Shown here in pieces: positions 45,154 through 53,270 of a stretch of 64,000 nucleotides of DNA; position 1 is the first letter of the stretch, and each line of letters begins with the position of its first letter. Source of the DNA: Bradyrhizobium sp. AZCC 1719 (lineage in GTDB: Bacteria > Pseudomonadota > Alphaproteobacteria > Rhizobiales > Xanthobacteraceae). The translations under genes were made by a program, and so were the position numbers. The stretch covers positions 558,001-622,000 of the forward strand of contig NZ_JAZHRU010000001.1 in the NCBI RefSeq assembly GCF_036924525.1, written 5' to 3'. A model generated the notes under the pieces. The model was not told the origin of the DNA. It worked only from the letters and a program-made list of their open reading frames with translations, and did not search any database.

Positions 45154-45810
45154 TCAGATGTCGCGGCCTTCGACCTTTTCGGTCAGCGACTTGACCAGTT
45201 CCGGCACCTTCTCGAGATGCGGATTGACGGCCAGCGCCTTGCGGAAGGCTTCCAGCGCGCGCTTTTCGTCGCCGATCTCCTGCATGATCATGCCGAGCCC
45301 GGCCAGCGCGCCGAAATGGCGCGGCTCGCGGATCAGCACCTGGCGGATGTCCTCGAGCGAACGGGTGTAGTCGTTCTTCAGGTAATACAGCGTGGCGCGA
45401 CGATTCCATGCCTCGACGTAATCGGGGCGCAGCTTGACGAGGGAATCCAAGAGCTTCAGCGCGACGTCGATCTTCTGTGCATCCATCGCGGCCTTGGCGC
45501 GCAACATCAACAGCGCGGCCGTGTCGCTCGGCGTCTGCATCCACTGCGCCCAGATCCGCGCTTCGACGTGTTTGGCGCTGGCTTCATCGGGGGCAGCTTT
45601 CAGGGCACCGAACAGGAAATCCAGCCCGCGGGTGCGATCCGCACCAACCTTCGGAAGCTTGCTCGGCGCTTCCGGCAACTTCTTCTCGGATTTCGGCGGG
45701 GGAATGACCCTGGGGTCGTTCTGCGCAAACGCAGCGGCCGGCACGGCTGTCATGACAGCAGCGAGGACCACGATCCGGCAGTTACGGGTGCCCGGGAATC
45801 TCAAAACCAT
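45154..45810 (-). CDS. Secreted TPR-repeat protein
   Basis: A 218-residue periplasmic protein: signal peptide MVLRFPGTRNCRIVVLAAVM (cleavage after AFA), a Pro/Lys-rich stretch (VIPPPKSEKKLPEAPSKLP), then three to four TPR units (about 90-200), including SDTAALLMLRAKAAMDAQ, VEAWNRRATLYYLKNDYTRS, FGALAGLGMIMQEIGDEKRA. TPRs mediate protein-protein contacts. Proteins of this type are conserved in Rhizobiales without known partners. ATG at 45810. Confidence 0.88.
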   Translation of the reverse strand: MVLRFPGTRNCRIVVLAAVMTAVPAAAFAQNDPRVIPPPKSEKKLPEAPSKLPKVGADRTRGLDFLFGALKAAPDEASAKHVEARIWAQWMQTPSDTAALLMLRAKAAMDAQKIDVALKLLDSLVKLRPDYVEAWNRRATLYYLKNDYTRSLEDIRQVLIREPRHFGALAGLGMIMQEIGDEKRALEAFRKALAVNPHLEKVPELVKSLTEKVEGRDI

Positions 45811-45915
45811 GGGGCAAGTCTAGACGCACAAAATCGCGCCGCAAAGCAGCAGATCGTCAAAGACCTGTGAAGCGAAGAAGAAAGCCGGCGGAGCCGCCAG
45901 GATTAACCTTGGCGC

Positions 45916-46041
45916 TTAACCTTGGCGGGCCTTGAAGCGGCGCTGCACCTTGTTGATCACATAGACCCGGCCCTTGCGGCGGACCAGGCGGTTGTTGCGG
46001 TGGCGACCGCGCAGCGATTTCAAGGAGTTACGGACCTTCAT
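45916..46041 (-). CDS. rpmJ: 50S ribosomal protein L36
   Basis: The 41-residue L36, starting [20 protein letters not shown] and ending [11 protein letters not shown]. It lacks the Cys/His zinc ligands of the classic 38-residue L36, so it is the zinc-independent (YkgO-type) form used as the sole L36 in many alphaproteobacteria. ATG at 46041; the preceding bases are AGGATTGTCCC. Monocistronic, downstream of a 255-base gap that shows no other gene. Confidence 0.97.
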   Translation of the reverse strand: MKVRNSLKSLRGRHRNNRLVRRKGRVYVINKVQRRFKARQG

Positions 46042-46296
46042 GGGACAATCCTGATGCTTTGAAAGGCCGTGTTGGAGGCCCGAACCTGAGCTACCCGAAA
46101 GTGGCAAAATGGGATTAAACCCGAAAAGCGGCCAACCGCCCGGGACGGGCCGGTTTCTAAGCAGCGCGGGCCCGGATGTCAATGCAGATGGGCCGTTTTC
46201 GGGTCCATCTGTCCCGTTCCGGACCTAACGCAGGGCAGATGCCCGGCATTCCGACCGGTACCGAATCGCTTGGCCTCCCGAAGAACTCTCCGGAAA

Positions 46297-46746
46297 TTAC
46301 TGGCAGAACAGGTCGCGCGGGAACTCGACCAGGGCCTCGCCGGTCGCGACCTTTTCGCCCGTCTGGTTCTTCACCACCACGTCGATCATCACCCAACGGG
46401 ATTTTTCGGTCACCTGTTTGGCTTTGATGATTCCAGTAGGCTGGATGGTGTCGCCCGGCCGGACCGGCTTGACCCATCGCGTCTCCAGCCGGCGATGGAT
46501 CGCACCGGCCGGATAAGCCCAGTCGGTGATCATGCGCGAGATCAGACCAAAGTTGTTCATGCCGTGCATGATGATGCCGCCGAAATTGGTCTTGCCGAAA
46601 CTGCCCTTCATGTACTCGTCGTCGAGATGCAGCGGGTTGTAGTCGAGCGAGGCGTCGCAAAACAGGCGGATGGATTCGCGGCTGACCGCGAAGGGGGGAC
46701 CGTCGATGGCATCGCCGGCTCTGAGCTTTTCGAACGTCGTGGTCAT
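46297..46746 (-). CDS. MaoC-like dehydratase, catalytic half
   Basis: A 149-residue hot-dog-fold protein with the hydratase-2 motif: LFCDASLDYNPLHLDDEYMK, in which Asp, Asn-Pro and His form the catalytic site, then GIIMHGMNNFGLISRMITDW and VRPGDTIQPTGIIKAKQVTEKS. It likely hydrates an enoyl-CoA in partnership with the gene just upstream. ATG at 46746 follows GGGGAGG; a GTG in the frame at 46764 overlaps the upstream stop. It is the second gene of a two-gene unit divergent from an amidohydrolase gene. Confidence 0.88.
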   Translation of the reverse strand: MTTTFEKLRAGDAIDGPPFAVSRESIRLFCDASLDYNPLHLDDEYMKGSFGKTNFGGIIMHGMNNFGLISRMITDWAYPAGAIHRRLETRWVKPVRPGDTIQPTGIIKAKQVTEKSRWVMIDVVVKNQTGEKVATGEALVEFPRDLFCQ

Positions 46747-46760
46747 CGCAACCTCCCCGC

Positions 46761-47237
46761 TCACATCGGCCGAATCGTCCAGCCACGGCCGGAACAGATT
46801 ACGTCGCCCTTCTGATTAAGGAACACGTTGTCGTGCACCACGAACAGCCGCTCGCGCTTGATGAACTTGTCGAGCGCGCGGGCCTGCAAGGTGATGACGT
46901 CGTTGGGGCGCGCCGGAATGTTGTAGCTCCAGGATTGCCCGGCATTGACGGTGCCCGGCGAGCGCATCCAGTCATCCGCCGGGGTGCATGAGAACATCAG
47001 GAGGATGTGGATCGAGGGCGGCGCGATCAACCCGCCATAGCGCGTGGTCTTCGCATAGGCCTCGTCGAAATAGATCGGATGAGTTTCGCCGACCGATTTG
47101 CAGTACAGCTCGATCGCCTCTCTGGTCAGCGTGTAGGGGATGGTCTTGCGCGGCTCGCCGGGAACGATGTCGTCCCAGACCTTTCTCAAGTTGGCGTCTT
47201 TCCAGAAATCGGTCTCGAAGGCCTGCGTTTGGGCCAT
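46761..47237 (-). CDS. MaoC N-terminal-like (FAS1-type) dehydratase half
   Basis: A 158-residue hot-dog protein, the N-terminal-type partner of the preceding gene product: TLTREAIELYCKSVGETHPI, RYGGLIAPPSIHILLM, SWSYNIPARPNDVITLQARA and LFVVHDNVFLNQKGDVICSG. At the position of the hydratase-2 motif it reads GETHPIYF, lacking the catalytic Asp-x-Asn-Pro-x-His set, so it is probably the non-catalytic half of a heterodimer, as in split MaoC enzymes. ATG at 47237. Divergent from the amidohydrolase gene with a 106-base gap. Confidence 0.85.
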   Translation of the reverse strand: MAQTQAFETDFWKDANLRKVWDDIVPGEPRKTIPYTLTREAIELYCKSVGETHPIYFDEAYAKTTRYGGLIAPPSIHILLMFSCTPADDWMRSPGTVNAGQSWSYNIPARPNDVITLQARALDKFIKRERLFVVHDNVFLNQKGDVICSGRGWTIRPM

Positions 47238-47288
47238 GCCGTGCTCCCTTATTTTCCGTCTTTTGTTTCTGCCGTCTTGCGGAATTCG

Positions 47289-47302
47289 TTATATAGTATA
47301 AT
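47289..47302. promoter_or_regulatory. AT-rich palindrome/-10 region between divergent genes
   Basis: TTATATAGTATAAT (47289-47302) contains the odd palindrome TATAGTATA (47292-47300) and a perfect -10 hexamer TATAAT (47297-47302) reading towards the amidohydrolase gene. Its symmetry and position suggest an operator for a GntR- or TetR-like regulator, not present in the window. Confidence 0.45.
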
Positions 47303-47343
47303 CAATTTTCCAGATCCAAAAATCAAGCCGGCGGGAAACTCAA

Positions 47344-48228
47344 ATGCCCAAGCTCAAGCTGCCCGATATCGAGAAAGTCGTCGCGATCGACATCCACACC
47401 CATGCGGAAGAACCCTGCGGCCTGCATGGCGACGACGGCTATGACGATTTTCAGGAGCGCATGGCCGAATATTTCAAATCGCCGCACAAGCATCCGCCGA
47501 CCGTGCCGGAGACCGCGGCCTATTACCGCTCGAAAAATATTGCGGCGGTGATCTTTCCGGTTGATGCCGAGCGCGAGACCGGCTTTCGCCGCTACAACAA
47601 TTACGAGATGCTGGAGGTCGCCTCCGACCATCTCGACGTTTTGATCCCGTTCGTCAGTATCGATCCGCACAAGGGCAAGCTAGGCGTGCGCGAGGCGCGC
47701 AAGCTGATCGAGGAATACGGCGTCCGCGGCTTCAAATTCCATCCGACCATGCAAGGCTTCTACGCCAACGACCGCATGGCCTATCCGCTCTATGAAGCGA
47801 TCAACGACGGCGGCGCGATCGCATTGTTTCACACCGGGCAGACTGGCGTAGGTTCCGGCATGCCGGGCGGCATGGGGATGCGCCTAAAATATTCCAACCC
47901 GATGTACATGGACGATGTCGCGGCTGATTTCCCCGACCTCAAGATCATCCTCGCGCACCCCTCGTTCCCCTGGCAGGAAGAGGCGCTGTCGGTCGCGACC
48001 CACAAGCCCAACGTCTATATCGACCTCTCCGGCTGGTCGCCGAAATATTTCCCCCCGATTCTGGTGCGCTACATCAACTCGATTCTGCAGGACAAGATGC
48101 TGTTCGGCTCGGACTGGCCGGTGATCACGCCAGACCGCTGGCTGGCCGATTTCGCCAAGCTCGAGATCCGCGAGGAGATCAGGCCGAAGGTAATGAAGGC
48201 CAACGCGAGGAAGATTTTGGGTATCTAA
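47344..48228 (+). CDS. Amidohydrolase family protein
   Basis: A 294-residue TIM-barrel metal-dependent hydrolase of the amidohydrolase-2 (ACMSD/resorcylate decarboxylase) type. Metal and active-site segments: IDIHTHAEEP (about 15-24), GFKFHPTMQGFY, ALFHTGQTGVG, ILAHPSFPWQEEAL and LFGSDWPVITPDRW. The HxH at the N-terminus and the final Asp fit. Activity could be decarboxylation or hydrolysis of an aromatic or ring-opened acid. Divergent from the MaoC pair; together they suggest a small aromatic or acyl-CoA catabolic locus. ATG at 47344. Confidence 0.88.
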   Translation: MPKLKLPDIEKVVAIDIHTHAEEPCGLHGDDGYDDFQERMAEYFKSPHKHPPTVPETAAYYRSKNIAAVIFPVDAERETGFRRYNNYEMLEVASDHLDVLIPFVSIDPHKGKLGVREARKLIEEYGVRGFKFHPTMQGFYANDRMAYPLYEAINDGGAIALFHTGQTGVGSGMPGGMGMRLKYSNPMYMDDVAADFPDLKIILAHPSFPWQEEALSVATHKPNVYIDLSGWSPKYFPPILVRYINSILQDKMLFGSDWPVITPDRWLADFAKLEIREEIRPKVMKANARKILGI

Positions 48229-48263
48229 AGGAGTATCATCGGCGGCACATTTGCGAGGTGGTC

Positions 48264-49100
48264 ATGCCGAACTTCGCCAGAATTGTCGCCTTCCTTGCCA
48301 CGCTCCTGTTCGGGACCGTGGCTGCTGCGCTCGCGGCCGACAGGCCGCCACTTCTGATCGAATTCGAAAGCCCGCTGGCGGGGCCGCAGGCATTGCAGGG
48401 CTACCTGCGATTGCCCGACGCTCCCGGCCCCTCGCCCGCGGTCGTGTTGCTCCATGGCTGCGGCGGCGCTTGGCGGGGCATCGACGCGCGGTGGGGCAAG
48501 CGGCTCGCGGAGTGGGGCTATGTCACGCTGACCATCGACCGCTTCGGCACGCGCGGCATCGCCCACGCTTGCACGGCCTGGCCGCCGCCATCGACCCTAT
48601 ACGATGCCTATCGTGCGCTGAAATTCCTCGTCGGACAGCCGTCGGTTGACCCTGGGCGCGTGGCCGTGGTGGGGTTTTCGCAAGGCGCGATGCTCGCGCT
48701 GCTTGCGGTCGAGCGCAGCGAGATCGAACGCAGCTCGGAGGAAAAATTCCGCGCAGCCGTCGCCTTCTATCCGCCGTGCCGCGGCCTCAAGGGCGAGATG
48801 ACGGTGCCCAGCCTGATCCTGATCGGCGAACTCGACGACTGGACGCCGGCGAGCGAGTGCCGCAACCTCGCCGAAGGCCGCGACGATTGGGGAATCTCGC
48901 GCGAGAAAGGCAAGGGGGTTCCGATCGAGATTATCGTCTATCCCGGCGCCCATCACGATTTCGACGTGCCGAACTTCGCAACGCCTGTGAAGATGTTCGG
49001 CCATCACCTCGAGTTCAACGGGGCGGCGCGGGATCAATCCGTTGAGGCACTTCGGAAATTCCTGTATGCGACCATAGGCGGAAAAGAGAAACAACCGTGA
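48264..49100 (+). CDS. Secreted dienelactone hydrolase-like protein
   Basis: A 278-residue alpha/beta-hydrolase with a signal peptide (ARIVAFLATLLFGTVAAALAAD). Segments: AVVLLHGCGGAWRG, the nucleophile elbow Gly137-Phe-Ser139-Gln-Gly141, FYPPCRG, ILIGELDDWTPASEC with the acid, and YPGAHHDFD with the catalytic His. It is a paralogue of the protein at 6487-7320, which has Ala instead of Ser. ATG at 48264 with GAGG upstream; GTG at 48258 is possible. Overlaps the next gene by four bases (GTGA). Confidence 0.9.
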   Translation: MPNFARIVAFLATLLFGTVAAALAADRPPLLIEFESPLAGPQALQGYLRLPDAPGPSPAVVLLHGCGGAWRGIDARWGKRLAEWGYVTLTIDRFGTRGIAHACTAWPPPSTLYDAYRALKFLVGQPSVDPGRVAVVGFSQGAMLALLAVERSEIERSSEEKFRAAVAFYPPCRGLKGEMTVPSLILIGELDDWTPASECRNLAEGRDDWGISREKGKGVPIEIIVYPGAHHDFDVPNFATPVKMFGHHLEFNGAARDQSVEALRKFLYATIGGKEKQP

Positions 49101-49843
49101 CCATCAAAGCCGTTGTCTTCGATGCCTATGGCACGCTTTACGACGTCCAGTCGGTGGCCGACGTCACCGAGGACGCGTTTCCGGGCTATGGCGGAATCAT
49201 CACCCAGGTCTGGCGCATCAAGCAGCTTGAATACACCTGGCTGCGTTCGCTGATGGGACGCTACCAGGATTTCTCGGTCGCCACGCGCGACTCGCTGGCC
49301 TACACGCTGCGCAGCCTCGGGCTTCAATATGACGACGATGCTTTCGCGCGCATCATCGAGAAGTATCTGCATCTCGATCTCTATCCGGATGCGCTTGCGG
49401 CGCTGTCGGCGATGAAGGATTGCAAGCTCGCGATCCTGTCCAACGGCAGCCCCGGCATGCTCAACGCGCTCGTGCACAACAGCGGGCTCGAGCGCGTGCT
49501 CGATGCCACCATCAGCGTCGACGCGAAGAAGATCTTCAAGCCCAGCCCCGAGGTCTATGCGCTGATCGAGGAGGTGCTGCACGTGCCGCCTGCCGAGGTG
49601 CTGTTCATCTCCTCCAATCCCTGGGACGCCTGCGCCGCCAAGGCGTTCGGGCTCAACGTCGCCTGGATCGAGCGGGTGACGCCGGAAGCGATGGCGCTGG
49701 CCTGCCTCGAAAGCGAGACGCTGCCGCCCTTGACGATGTTCAAGATATTGCGCACCCAGATGGATGAGCTGGGATTTGAGCCCGATCATCGCATCCACAG
49801 CCTCTCCGAACTTCCCGCACTGGTGTCTGCCCAAAGGTCCTGA
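49097..49843 (+). CDS. Haloacid dehalogenase type II (HAD superfamily)
   Basis: A 248-residue HAD hydrolase. The nucleophile Asp9 is in VVFDAYGTLYDV, the Ser/Thr motif in LAILSNGSPGML, the Lys in DAKKIFKPSPEVY and the acid motif in FISSNPWDACAAK, which is the L-2-haloacid dehalogenase form. The cap region contains QLEYTWLRSLMGRYQDF. It probably dehalogenates L-2-haloalkanoates, but many members hydrolyse other phosphates or esters. GTG start at 49097 overlaps the preceding stop. Followed six bases later by a YbaK gene. Confidence 0.93.
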   Translation: MTIKAVVFDAYGTLYDVQSVADVTEDAFPGYGGIITQVWRIKQLEYTWLRSLMGRYQDFSVATRDSLAYTLRSLGLQYDDDAFARIIEKYLHLDLYPDALAALSAMKDCKLAILSNGSPGMLNALVHNSGLERVLDATISVDAKKIFKPSPEVYALIEEVLHVPPAEVLFISSNPWDACAAKAFGLNVAWIERVTPEAMALACLESETLPPLTMFKILRTQMDELGFEPDHRIHSLSELPALVSAQRS

Positions 49844-49848
49844 ACAAG

Positions 49849-50334
49849 ATGAGTCTAGAGTCCGTGCGCGCCTTCTTTGCAGAAAAGGCGCCCGAAATTT
49901 CCGTGATCGAATCCGAGATGAGTTCTGCAACCGTCGCGCTGGCGGCGGAGGCTTACGGCGTCGAGCCGGCGCGGATTGCGAAGACGCTGAGTTTGAGAAT
50001 CGGCGAGCGGGTGATTCTGATCGTGGCGGCAGGCACCTCACGAATGGACAACAAGAAGGTGAAGGCGCTGTTCGGGGGAAAGCCGAAAATGCTCGGCCTC
50101 GAGGAGGTCGCCGAGATTACCGGGCACGAGGTCGGCGGCGTCTGCCCGTTCGGACTGAAGACGCCGCTGCCGGTCTATTGCGACGTCTCGCTGAGGGCGT
50201 TCGACATCGTGGTGCCCGCCGCGGGCTCAACCCACAGCGCGGTGAAGATCACGCCGGCGCGGATGGCCGAACTGACGTCGGCCGAATGGGTCGACGTCTG
50301 CGAATTCAGGCCTGCGTCGGAAGCCGCGGCCTAA
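49849..50334 (+). CDS. YbaK/EbsC family trans-editing protein
   Basis: A 161-residue aminoacyl-tRNA deacylase-like protein. Family segments: MSLESVRAFFAEKAPEISVIE, ARIAKTLSLRIGERVILIVAAGTSRMDNKKVKALFG with the conserved Lys and Gly-x-Ser/Thr loop, EVAEITGHEVGGVCPFGLKT, and GSTHSAVKITPARMAELTSA. It hydrolyses mischarged tRNAs (Cys-tRNA-Pro or similar) in the cytoplasm. ATG at 49849, six bases after the HAD stop, so cotranscription is likely though the functions are unrelated. Its stop overlaps the convergent Cys-rich gene. Confidence 0.92.
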   Translation: MSLESVRAFFAEKAPEISVIESEMSSATVALAAEAYGVEPARIAKTLSLRIGERVILIVAAGTSRMDNKKVKALFGGKPKMLGLEEVAEITGHEVGGVCPFGLKTPLPVYCDVSLRAFDIVVPAAGSTHSAVKITPARMAELTSAEWVDVCEFRPASEAAA

Positions 50335-50702
50335 TCGTATTCCTCATAATAGGGCGGAGGCTGTATCGGCCGCGGCCGTACCGCCGACGGCGGTCCTGGC
50401 TGCGGGGCGCGGGCACGTGGCGCGTTTTGCTGCAGCCCGCGTGGCGGCGGCTGCTGCGCGTCGGCCTGCGATTGGAATACCGCACGGCAACCGGTGGAGA
50501 GCTGCGGCGTGTTCTGCCGCAAGCATGCTACGATCCGGTTGACGTCCGGGATCTGGTCGCCGCAGAGCCGCCAGACGTCGGGCGTGCAGGCCATCTGCTG
50601 TTCCCAGGTTCCGCGATATTCCTGCGAGAAAGCGGGAACGGCTGCGCCAGTTCCGCCGCCGATCGCGAGGGCGAGTGCAAGGACGATCCGCTGCGTTTGC
50701 AT
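50331..50702 (-). CDS. Secreted Cys-rich small protein with Pro-rich tail
   Basis: A 123-residue exported protein: signal peptide MQTQRIVLALALAIGGGTGA (cleavage near FSQ), then a domain with MACTPDVWRLCGDQIPDVNR followed by IVACLRQNTPQLSTGCRAVF. The spacing C-x7-C-x12-C-x11-C resembles one Cys-rich GLG1/FGFR repeat. The tail is Pro/Gln/Arg-rich (QQPPPRGLQQNAPRARAPQ, then PPPYYEEYD). Small proteins with this motif are widespread in Bradyrhizobium and lack a known function. It converges with YbaK with a four-base overlap. ATG at 50702. Confidence 0.75.
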   Translation of the reverse strand: MQTQRIVLALALAIGGGTGAAVPAFSQEYRGTWEQQMACTPDVWRLCGDQIPDVNRIVACLRQNTPQLSTGCRAVFQSQADAQQPPPRGLQQNAPRARAPQPGPPSAVRPRPIQPPPYYEEYD

Positions 50703-50824
50703 GGACAGGTCCCCTTCTTTTGATTTCACGGGCGCGGAAGCTCCGCGCGGCGACGGCACTAAGCCTGTCGAATGAATGCGGCCACGCGACGTTAGTGCGA
50801 ACAAAAGAATGTGAAGCGGGTTCC

Positions 50825-51814
50825 TTACTCCACTTTGCCGATCTTCTTCACCGCCGCGACCAGCCGTGCGCTGTCTTCTGCGACGAATTTTGCAAATTCC
50901 GGCGCGTCCAGGTAGGCGACGGGGCTGCCGGCGGTCTCATAGGTCTTGATCACCTCGGGCGCCTTCACGGCTTCCGCCATCGCTTCGCGCAGCCTCGTCA
51001 TGATCGGCGCCGGCAATGCGCGTTGCGCAAACAGTCCCGCCCAGATGTAGAACTCGACATCCTTGTAACCGAGTTCCTTGAAGGTAGGCAGATCGGGGAA
51101 ACTCTTGATGCGCTCGGCGCCCCAATTGGCGAGCACGCGCATTTTGCCGTCATCGACCTGCTGCTTCAGCGTGCCCGGTGCCGACGCCACCGCCTGCACA
51201 GTGCCGCCCAAGAGTGCGGTCAGCGCCGGCCCCGCGCCGCGGAACGGCACGTGCAGCAATTTGATGCCGGCGCTCGCGGCAAACATCTCCATCGCCACAT
51301 GCAGCGTGCCGTAGGGACCGGACGAGCCGTAGGGAATTTGCCCGGGACGCTTTTTGGCGTCGTCGACGAACTCCTGCAGCGTCTTCCACGGAGCGGATGC
51401 CGGCACCGCGAGCAGCGTCGGATCGGCGAGCACGCGCGCTACGGCTGCGAATTGCGATACTTCATACGCCACCGGACGATCGAACAACCGGTCGGCTTCC
51501 GGCAGCACCGCGAGCGAGGACAGCGTCATCAATAGCGTGTGGCCGTCAGGCTCGGCACGCGCCGCCGCCGCGTTGCCGACCGATCCGCCACCGCCGCCAG
51601 CGCGGTTATCGACGATGACAGGCTTGCCGAGGATCCGCTCCAGCGCCTGCGCGACCGGCCGCGCTGCGAGATCGGCCTGCCCGCCGGGCGGAAACGGCAC
51701 GATCATGGTGATGTTGCGCGAGGGGTATGGGCCTTGCGCCAAAGCCGTGTTGGAGAGCGCGGTGTGCGCCAGCGGCAATGCGGCGGCGGCTTTGAGAAGT
51801 TCGCGGCGGTTCAT
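50825..51814 (-). CDS. Bug family tripartite tricarboxylate transporter substrate-binding protein
   Basis: A 329-residue periplasmic binding protein, component of TTT-type uptake systems. It begins MNRRELLKAAAALPLAHTAL, a twin-arginine-like signal, and shows the family segments YPSRNITMIVPFPPGGQADLAARPVAQALE, VIVDNRAGGGGGSVGNAAAA, GGTVQAVASAPGTLKQQV and the end KFVAEDSARLVAAVKKIGKV. No TctA/TctB membrane subunits are nearby, so it is probably an orphan, as most Bug proteins are. The ligand is unknown. Its 5' end is 87 bases from the IS481 element. Confidence 0.92.
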   Translation of the reverse strand: MNRRELLKAAAALPLAHTALSNTALAQGPYPSRNITMIVPFPPGGQADLAARPVAQALERILGKPVIVDNRAGGGGGSVGNAAAARAEPDGHTLLMTLSSLAVLPEADRLFDRPVAYEVSQFAAVARVLADPTLLAVPASAPWKTLQEFVDDAKKRPGQIPYGSSGPYGTLHVAMEMFAASAGIKLLHVPFRGAGPALTALLGGTVQAVASAPGTLKQQVDDGKMRVLANWGAERIKSFPDLPTFKELGYKDVEFYIWAGLFAQRALPAPIMTRLREAMAEAVKAPEVIKTYETAGSPVAYLDAPEFAKFVAEDSARLVAAVKKIGKVE

Positions 51815-51900
51815 GGGTAGTTTTTCCCTGGTGCTTTTGTTTTGGTTATTAGGCGAGCCTAGCCTGAAGCCGGTCACGTTGCGATAGCCCTGCCCTGAGC

Positions 51901-53259
51901 AACCGACAACATCGGTGACAGTTCAAACCGGCGACATCGATGACACAATTCTCGTTTCGTTCAGGTCTGTTGTTGTTGGCTGTGGACCCTGTGGGCAACG
52001 CGCAGCGTTGTCCACAAGTCCACAGCCTTTGCGTTTGGGTTTGCGTAGCCGGTCGCCGCGATAGGCGATGGTGCCAAGGACCACCGGTCCATAGCAGACG
52101 CTCCAGCCATCCTCGGTTTCGGCAAGAGCAACCGGTTCGCCGACCAAGGCTTCGCTGATGTAGATCATGTTGCCGTCCAGCTTGATCTCCCCGTTGTGAC
52201 GGACCCGACGCACTTCCTGGTCATCGTCGTAGTTCGGCTCGCGCAGGATGCCGTCGAAGCGGCGCGCGGAGATCTGGTAGCGGTCGGCCGGCGTCGCATT
52301 GTCGAGCGCCTGGTGCGGGCGCTCTTCGTTGTAAAAATGCTGGAACTTGCGCAAGCGCTTGAGCTGTTCCCGCATGCTGTCTGCCGGCGGGTCGGCGACC
52401 TCCTGCAACAGGGTGAGATGCATGCGCTCATGGCGGCCGTTCTGCTGCGGCTTGCCAGGCGCGATGCGTTCCGGCGTCACGCCCGCCTTGATCAGCTTCA
52501 CAGACAGCCTTGATAGACCACCGGCGCCGCGCGAGGCAAAGGGCGAGCCATTGTCCGAGCGCATGTAGCGCGGCAGGCCGAACTCGCGGAACGCCGCATC
52601 GAGCACCGGCCAGACATGCTCGGTATCCGTGCGCGGCAGGGCCTGGCAGCGCAGCAGATAGCGGCTGTGGGCATCGGTGATCGTCAGCGGTTCGCACCGC
52701 TTGCCGTCCCCGGTCAAAAACCAGCCCTTGAAGTCGATGCACCAGACGTCGTTGGCGGCCTCGCAATGGGCAAAGGGGGCGCTCGATGGCGGGCTGCGCC
52801 GGCGCAGCTTGCGCTTGACCGTCAGCCCTTCGCGGTCGAACAGCGCACCGATCGTGCTCGCCGCCGGCCACTCGGTCGCAGGTGCGCGGCGCTCCAGATA
52901 GGCCCGTACCTTCAACGGACCCCAGGTCGGATGCGCCCGCCGCACCGCAAGGCAGCGTTCGGCAATGTCCTCCGCAATCGCTTGCGGATGATGCAGCGGA
53001 GCTCGCGAGTGCTCCTGCAGACCTTCCAAACCTGCCTCCCGGTACCGGGCAAGCCATTTGTAGCCGTTCTGCCGGCTCACCCCGAACCGTCGGCAGATGG
53101 CCGCAAACGAATCTTCTCCCTTCTCCGCCGCAAATACAAAACGCATCCGTTCTTCCACCGCACAGGTCTCCTTCCACCCCATCAGCAAGGTCCTCCCTTG
53201 CTGACCAGTTGACCTGTCATCGATGTCGTCGGTCTACTCTGTCACCGATGTAGCCGGTT
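51901..53259 (-). mobile_element. IS481 family insertion sequence
   Basis: About 1.36 kb with imperfect terminal inverted repeats of roughly 45 bp (51901-51945 and 53215-53259). Each repeat holds two related motifs in direct order, ACATCGGTGACAG and ACATCGATGACA, likely transposase-binding sites. The core 37 bases (51909-51945 against 53215-53251) match at 32 positions. One transposase ORF, intact, spans nearly the full length. No clear target-site duplication was seen next to either end. Confidence 0.85.
51923..53182 (-). CDS. IS481 family transposase
   Basis: A 419-residue transposase: N-terminal helix-turn-helix (AICRRFGVSRQNGYKWLARY, about 27-46), a second winged segment, then the rve/DDE integrase core with NDVWCIDFKGWFLTGDGKRC (first Asp), MRSDNGSPFASRGAGGLSRL (second Asp) and NGRHERMHLTLLQEV with the Glu, followed by FYNEERPHQALDNATPADRY. 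No frameshift or stop interrupts it, so it may be active. ATG at 53182 is ten bases after GGAGG; a TTG start at 53188 is an alternative. The last codons lie inside the left terminal repeat. Confidence 0.95.
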   Translation of the reverse strand: MGWKETCAVEERMRFVFAAEKGEDSFAAICRRFGVSRQNGYKWLARYREAGLEGLQEHSRAPLHHPQAIAEDIAERCLAVRRAHPTWGPLKVRAYLERRAPATEWPAASTIGALFDREGLTVKRKLRRRSPPSSAPFAHCEAANDVWCIDFKGWFLTGDGKRCEPLTITDAHSRYLLRCQALPRTDTEHVWPVLDAAFREFGLPRYMRSDNGSPFASRGAGGLSRLSVKLIKAGVTPERIAPGKPQQNGRHERMHLTLLQEVADPPADSMREQLKRLRKFQHFYNEERPHQALDNATPADRYQISARRFDGILREPNYDDDQEVRRVRHNGEIKLDGNMIYISEALVGEPVALAETEDGWSVCYGPVVLGTIAYRGDRLRKPKRKGCGLVDNAARCPQGPQPTTTDLNETRIVSSMSPV

Positions 53260-53270
53260 AGGACCGCCCT

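Noticed and set aside
44938..45870. 310-codon plus-strand frame over the TPR gene
   Set aside because: Antisense shadow of the TPR protein, which has a signal peptide and TPR motifs on the minus strand.
47344..49100. A new catabolic operon including amidohydrolase, hydrolase and dehalogenase
   Set aside because: The amidohydrolase is followed by a 35-base gap and the next gene has its own signal peptide and ribosome binding site. A single pathway linking them is not supported by sequence alone.
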